In this document: positions 60,900 to 64,000 of the stretch, in pieces
Position numbering within the stretch: the stretch's first letter is position 1
How the letters are laid out: every line of letters starts with the position of its first letter
Assembly (NCBI RefSeq): GCF_014230055.1
Contig: NZ_JACHVA010000138.1
Span: forward strand, 1 to 64,000
DNA length: 64,000 nt
From: Puniceicoccus vermicola
GTDB taxonomy: Bacteria; Verrucomicrobiota; Verrucomicrobiia; Opitutales; Puniceicoccaceae
Reading direction: 5' to 3'
Notes under the pieces: generated by a model
Told to the model about the DNA's origin: nothing
The model's input: only the letters and a program-made list of their open reading frames with translations
Databases searched by the model: none
Translations under genes and position numbers: made by a program

Positions 60900-61841
60900 T
60901 TATTTGCGGAACTGATGACCGGCTGGAACTTCGATCGCACGGAGGGAGCGTTTGACGGCCTCCTCGGCTGAAGTTAACTCGATTCCGGCCGAGAGGATCT
61001 TTCCGGTCTCCATGACACAATTCGAGCGCGGGGTCTTGGCCGCGATCTTCATGAATTCTTCCTCGGACTCGAAAAAATCGAACTCTTCGGGGAACGGGTT
61101 GGCCAATCCCAGAGACTTTCGGCGCTCCCCTTCTTCCTTGATCCATTGAACGACCTGCGAAGTCAGGATCGAGCCAGGTTGGGTTACATTATAGGTCCCG
61201 GGTTCTGCTCCCTTTTCCCAAAGCTCGAAACAGGCACGAACGTATTCCCCGAGGTGGGAAATGGAGTTCTCCGCCTCGAGCAGACGGGCATAGGCCATGA
61301 CTTTGACCAAGTAACTCCGTGGGCTCACCGTTTCGTCGAAAGGAATGCGCAGGCGCCAGATGTAGCAATTCTCTGCCCCGTCGAGGACTTCCTCTCCGAG
61401 TGCTTTCGTTCCGCTATAGAAGCTGCAGGGTCCGTCGCGAAAAGAAAAATTGGGCTCGTCGACCTCATCGAATCCACGACCGGAAGGATGCCGGCCCGAG
61501 AAGATGCAACCCGAAGAAACATGGCCCCAAGTCACCCCCTGGTCCTCACAGGCCTCACGAATGATTCCCGGCAGGACAGCATTTCCCTGCAGAGTTTCAG
61601 CCTTGTGCAGCTCGCAAGCGTCCACGTTCGGCTTGCCAGTATATCCAGCGGCGTTGATCAGAAAAGCGGGCTTCTCCTCAGCCAGAAGCCCGATTAACGC
61701 ATCTTTCTGCGAATAATCGACCTCCGCCCGGGAAACATTGCGAAAGGAGATACCACGCCCCGACAGATAGTCTTGAAACGCCTTACCGACATATCCCGAA
61801 CCACCGAGAAGAAGAATTCTTTGCGAGTTAGCACTGCTCAT
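60900..61841 (-). CDS. UER1/RmlD-like sugar-nucleotide reductase
   Basis: A 313-residue short-chain dehydrogenase of the RmlD side of the family. Nucleotide motif L-L-L-G-G-S-G-Y-V-G-K near residue 10. I-N-A-A-G-Y-T-G-K-P-N-V-D-A-C-E-L-H-K resembles the plant and viral nucleotide-rhamnose synthase/epimerase-reductase proteins (UER1, NRS-ER), which complete dTDP- or UDP-rhamnose. The catalytic Y-S-G-T-K is present, as is R-L-R-I-P. The ATG at 61841 is chosen because the earlier frame adds 20 residues that overlap the terminator upstream. Substrate not certain. Confidence 0.82.
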   Translation of the reverse strand: MSSANSQRILLLGGSGYVGKAFQDYLSGRGISFRNVSRAEVDYSQKDALIGLLAEEKPAFLINAAGYTGKPNVDACELHKAETLQGNAVLPGIIREACEDQGVTWGHVSSGCIFSGRHPSGRGFDEVDEPNFSFRDGPCSFYSGTKALGEEVLDGAENCYIWRLRIPFDETVSPRSYLVKVMAYARLLEAENSISHLGEYVRACFELWEKGAEPGTYNVTQPGSILTSQVVQWIKEEGERRKSLGLANPFPEEFDFFESEEEFMKIAAKTPRSNCVMETGKILSAGIELTSAEEAVKRSLRAIEVPAGHQFRK

Positions 61842-61880
61842 CGAAATACCATTGGAGACGAAAACGCTGGGGACAACTGC

Positions 61881-61914
61881 AAAAAAAGGCCCCTCACGCA
61901 ATGGTGAGAGGCCT
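61881..61914 (-). terminator. Rho-independent terminator after the OmpW-like gene
   Basis: Stem GGCCTCTCAC / GTGAGGGGCC around a short loop, followed on the minus strand by TTTTTTT. It lies 27 bases after the stop of the barrel-protein gene and just before the reductase gene. Confidence 0.85.
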
Positions 61915-61940
61915 CTTGAAGAAGTCGTCTTCCGCGTAGC

Positions 61941-62879
61941 TTAGAAGGTGTAAGCAATACCGAAGCCGTAGGCAATGTGGTCGCCGGGGAACTTAGCCGA
62001 TCCCGAAGGTGTCGTGTTCGAGGCCGGCGTGAAGTAATAGTCGACGTCAATATCGACCGAGACGTAGCGGATATACAGGTTAACCGAGAGGTGTTCGATA
62101 ATCTGATAATCAACCCCGCCCGCGATCACGAACCCGGTGGAGTTGTCCGCATCGAAGCGATTGATGACGGTATTTCCGCCGTCGGAGAAAGTCCAATCAT
62201 CCTTCGCGTTAAAGTCAGCGCTGTAGAAGGCAACCCCGACTTCGGCGAAAGGAGTGAAGGCACTGCCGTTCTCAAAACGTCCGAACCCATAAAGGATGGG
62301 ACCGCTCAGATCGAAAGTTCCATCCCCTCCTCCACTGTCAAGGGTCACCACCTTGAACTGGTCGTAGGATAAACCAAACCCGAAGTAAGGAGTAAGGGCA
62401 TACTCCGCATAAAAGTAAACGGGAGCCGGATCCTGATCTTCGGTGGTCCGGTTTAAACTACCGATGAAGGATCCACTGAACTCATCGCCGCTCTCCGTAT
62501 CCGTCAAAGAATACCAGAGCATGCGGGTTCCCACCGTCAACCGGTCATGAATATAGGTCTCGTAAAAAGAGTCTTTTTTGGAGACCGGAATTCTTTCCCT
62601 CTTTTTGGGAGCGGGAGTCACCTTCACGGTTTCTTCTTCCGCAACCATCGAACCTCCGCTGTCTCGGATCACCGTATCGGTCTCGGTCACCGTATCGGCG
62701 TCAGAGCCTGAGCCGACTTTGGCGGTCGTTTCGACCTCGTCAGCCGAGAAGTCTCCATTCATAGGAGCTTCCGGTTCCGGAGGCGGAATTTCGGAAACTT
62801 GACCGTTAAGCTGAGGAACAATCAAAGTTCCCACTGCGAGAATAGCGGAAACGAGACAAGAAGCACTAGAATCTTTCAT
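61941..62879 (-). CDS. OmpW/Omp25-like outer-membrane barrel protein
   Basis: A 312-residue protein with a signal peptide (about 1-26), a low-complexity acidic region (about 28-85, with T-D-T-V-T-E-T-D-T-V), and a C-terminal eight-stranded-type barrel (about 105-312). Strands show alternating aromatic residues (P-V-Y-F-Y-A-E-Y, F-G-F-G-L-S-Y) and the last residue is Phe (A-Y-G-F-G-I-A-Y-T-F), the usual barrel signal. It has its own terminator. Confidence 0.85.
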   Translation of the reverse strand: MKDSSASCLVSAILAVGTLIVPQLNGQVSEIPPPEPEAPMNGDFSADEVETTAKVGSGSDADTVTETDTVIRDSGGSMVAEEETVKVTPAPKKRERIPVSKKDSFYETYIHDRLTVGTRMLWYSLTDTESGDEFSGSFIGSLNRTTEDQDPAPVYFYAEYALTPYFGFGLSYDQFKVVTLDSGGGDGTFDLSGPILYGFGRFENGSAFTPFAEVGVAFYSADFNAKDDWTFSDGGNTVINRFDADNSTGFVIAGGVDYQIIEHLSVNLYIRYVSVDIDVDYYFTPASNTTPSGSAKFPGDHIAYGFGIAYTF

Positions 62880-62944
62880 GATTTGAGATCGGAGTTAATG
62901 ATCGGAGCAGGTTCTAAACCAATATCCTGTAAAAAATGCAAATC

Positions 62945-63700
62945 CTATCTTTCGGCGACCGCCCGCGCCGGAATGCCCACCGAAACGCTACGAGGAGCAA
63001 TATCCCGATTCACGACCGCCGAAGCTCCTACCACCGAACCGTCTCCAATCTGGACGCCATCGAAGACCACCGCATGGGCAGCCACCCAGACATCATCACC
63101 GATGACCACGCCCCCCTTGCCCTCAAAGTCATACTGGAGATTCATGGGAATATCCGTCCGATCCGTTCGATAAGTCCCCCCTCCGAGGATATAAACATAC
63201 GCCGCGATCATAACATCCTCTCCGATCTCGACCTTATTCGAGGAGAAGACTTCGGAGTGAAAACCGATATTACTGCGGGCGCCGAGACGAATGGTTCCGC
63301 CCTTGCAGGAAAGGATGGAACCCCTTCCGATGAAAACACCGTCGGCCAGCTCGATCCCCGAATGCTCATCCCCTTTCGCATCCAGCATCACCCCATCGTC
63401 AATGATCACGCCGGAACCGATCTTGATCTTACCCGGATGACGTAGGACCACATCGCGGCCGAAGACGACTCCGCTGCCGCACTCCCCCAGCAGAAATGGA
63501 TAGAGCTTCTTGCGCAGGACCAATCCTAAGGCCCCCGGAACCCACGACGCCATCAACTGGACCATTTCATAAAGAAAAAGATCCCGCCAGCGCCGCGAGC
63601 CGATCACCAGATCCTGGTAGCGGCGGAGACTGGATTCCTTCTCACCAGCAATCTCCGACTGGACCTTGAAGCGCTTGGATTCGGACATGCGGTTCAACAT
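62945..63700 (-). CDS. Hexapeptide-repeat acyltransferase
   Basis: A 251-residue protein. An N-terminal helical part (about 1-75, with a hydrophobic patch V-Q-L-M-A-S-W-V-P-G-A-L-G-L-V) is followed by a left-handed beta helix with hexapeptide repeats (G-K-I-K-I-G-S-G-V-I-I-D, V-E-I-G-E-D-V-M-I-A). The motif G-A-S-A-V-V-N-R-D-I-A-P near the end is typical of WcaF/maltose-acetyltransferase-like enzymes. It probably O-acetylates a sugar in capsule or LPS. The acceptor is unknown. An internal ATG at residue 5 is the other possible start. Confidence 0.85.
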   Translation of the reverse strand: MLNRMSESKRFKVQSEIAGEKESSLRRYQDLVIGSRRWRDLFLYEMVQLMASWVPGALGLVLRKKLYPFLLGECGSGVVFGRDVVLRHPGKIKIGSGVIIDDGVMLDAKGDEHSGIELADGVFIGRGSILSCKGGTIRLGARSNIGFHSEVFSSNKVEIGEDVMIAAYVYILGGGTYRTDRTDIPMNLQYDFEGKGGVVIGDDVWVAAHAVVFDGVQIGDGSVVGASAVVNRDIAPRSVSVGIPARAVAER

Positions 63701-64000
63701 AGGACTCTACGAGACCCCGGCAAGACTAAGCGGTGAAACGCCGAAAGTTCGCCCGGGCCCGAGAAAGGACCGCCCCGACACAGCGTCCGGATAGCCTTCC
63801 ATTCAAGGAGTCGTTCATGTCCAAAGAACCCCTCCACCAGCTGGAGCGGGTTCCCCCTCCCCCTCTGCAAACCATATCCTCACACACACGCCTAATGCTC
63901 TGGACGGTCTCGAAAACGCAAGAACATGGGAGCGAGGAATTTATTCGGCTCCGCATGCAAATCAGACCTTTCGCCTTAGATTCTGAGGGAAACTTTTCAT
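63701..64000. other. Window end without a convincing gene
   Basis: Only short frames are present. The longest (76 codons, minus strand, 63726-63956) has a Cys/Arg/Gly-rich product with no protein-like pattern. No tRNA, terminator or repeat was recognised. The promoter of the acyltransferase gene probably lies here. Confidence 0.5.

Noticed and set aside
63726-63956. A 76-codon minus-strand frame at the window end
   Set aside because: The product is Arg/Gly/Cys-rich with no recognisable pattern and no Shine-Dalgarno. Probably chance.

Overview
The window looks like a chromosomal segment from a Gram-negative member of the Verrucomicrobiota, most likely an Opitutales/Puniceicoccales-type marine bacterium (inference from gene content; no rRNA is present to test it). 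The evidence is a long division and cell-wall (dcw) cluster with a MurC-MurB fusion, an LpxA gene implying lipid A, several outer-membrane or exported proteins, a REP-type transposase with REP-like repeats, and GC-rich coding with frequent ATGA/GTGA stop-start overlaps. No tRNA, rRNA, CRISPR array or replication origin was seen.

Region 1 (1-19.9 kb). The 3' end of an IS3-family transposase lies next to a complete dcw operon on the minus strand. Transcription order is mraZ, rsmH, ftsL-like, ftsI-type PBP, murE, murF, mraY, murD, a LysM protein, ftsW, murG, murC-murB fusion, ddl, ftsQ, ftsA, ftsZ. The mraZ leader carries 10-bp-phased TGGGN boxes typical of MraZ autoregulation. FtsZ is strongly divergent in its GTP-binding signature and catalytic loop.

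Region 2 (19.9-34.3 kb). A plus-strand housekeeping run (lpxA, pdxA, truA, comF, accD) includes an AccD that has lost three of its four zinc cysteines. It is followed by a small membrane protein, a fumarylacetoacetase-family enzyme, a 272-bp MITE-like element, purH, a REP-associated transposase, a lutABC lactate-oxidation operon, an array of five 85-bp REP-like units, and a translationally coupled glgC-usp pair.

Region 3 (34.4-48.2 kb). This holds glmS, a DUF3108-type exported protein, a solitary nuoA, a PTS EIIA / pyruvate-kinase-C-like / diadenylate-cyclase fusion, rpmG (L33), and an arsenic-type operon (arsR, arsC, a 56-residue Cys-rich peptide, permease). It also holds a small conserved protein, mrp, a lipoprotein, the second (inverted) copy of the MITE-like element, two exported or anchored proteins of unknown function, and metG.

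Region 4 (48.3-64 kb) is a signalling and envelope region. Three membrane histidine kinases, two of them paralogues flanking an exported DJ-1-like protein, have no partner regulator. A 1034-residue hybrid kinase lacks the phospho-accepting His. The rest is an XRE regulator, an exported protein, a SCO1-like three-gene operon, a UER1/RmlD-like sugar-nucleotide reductase, an OmpW-like barrel protein and a hexapeptide acyltransferase.
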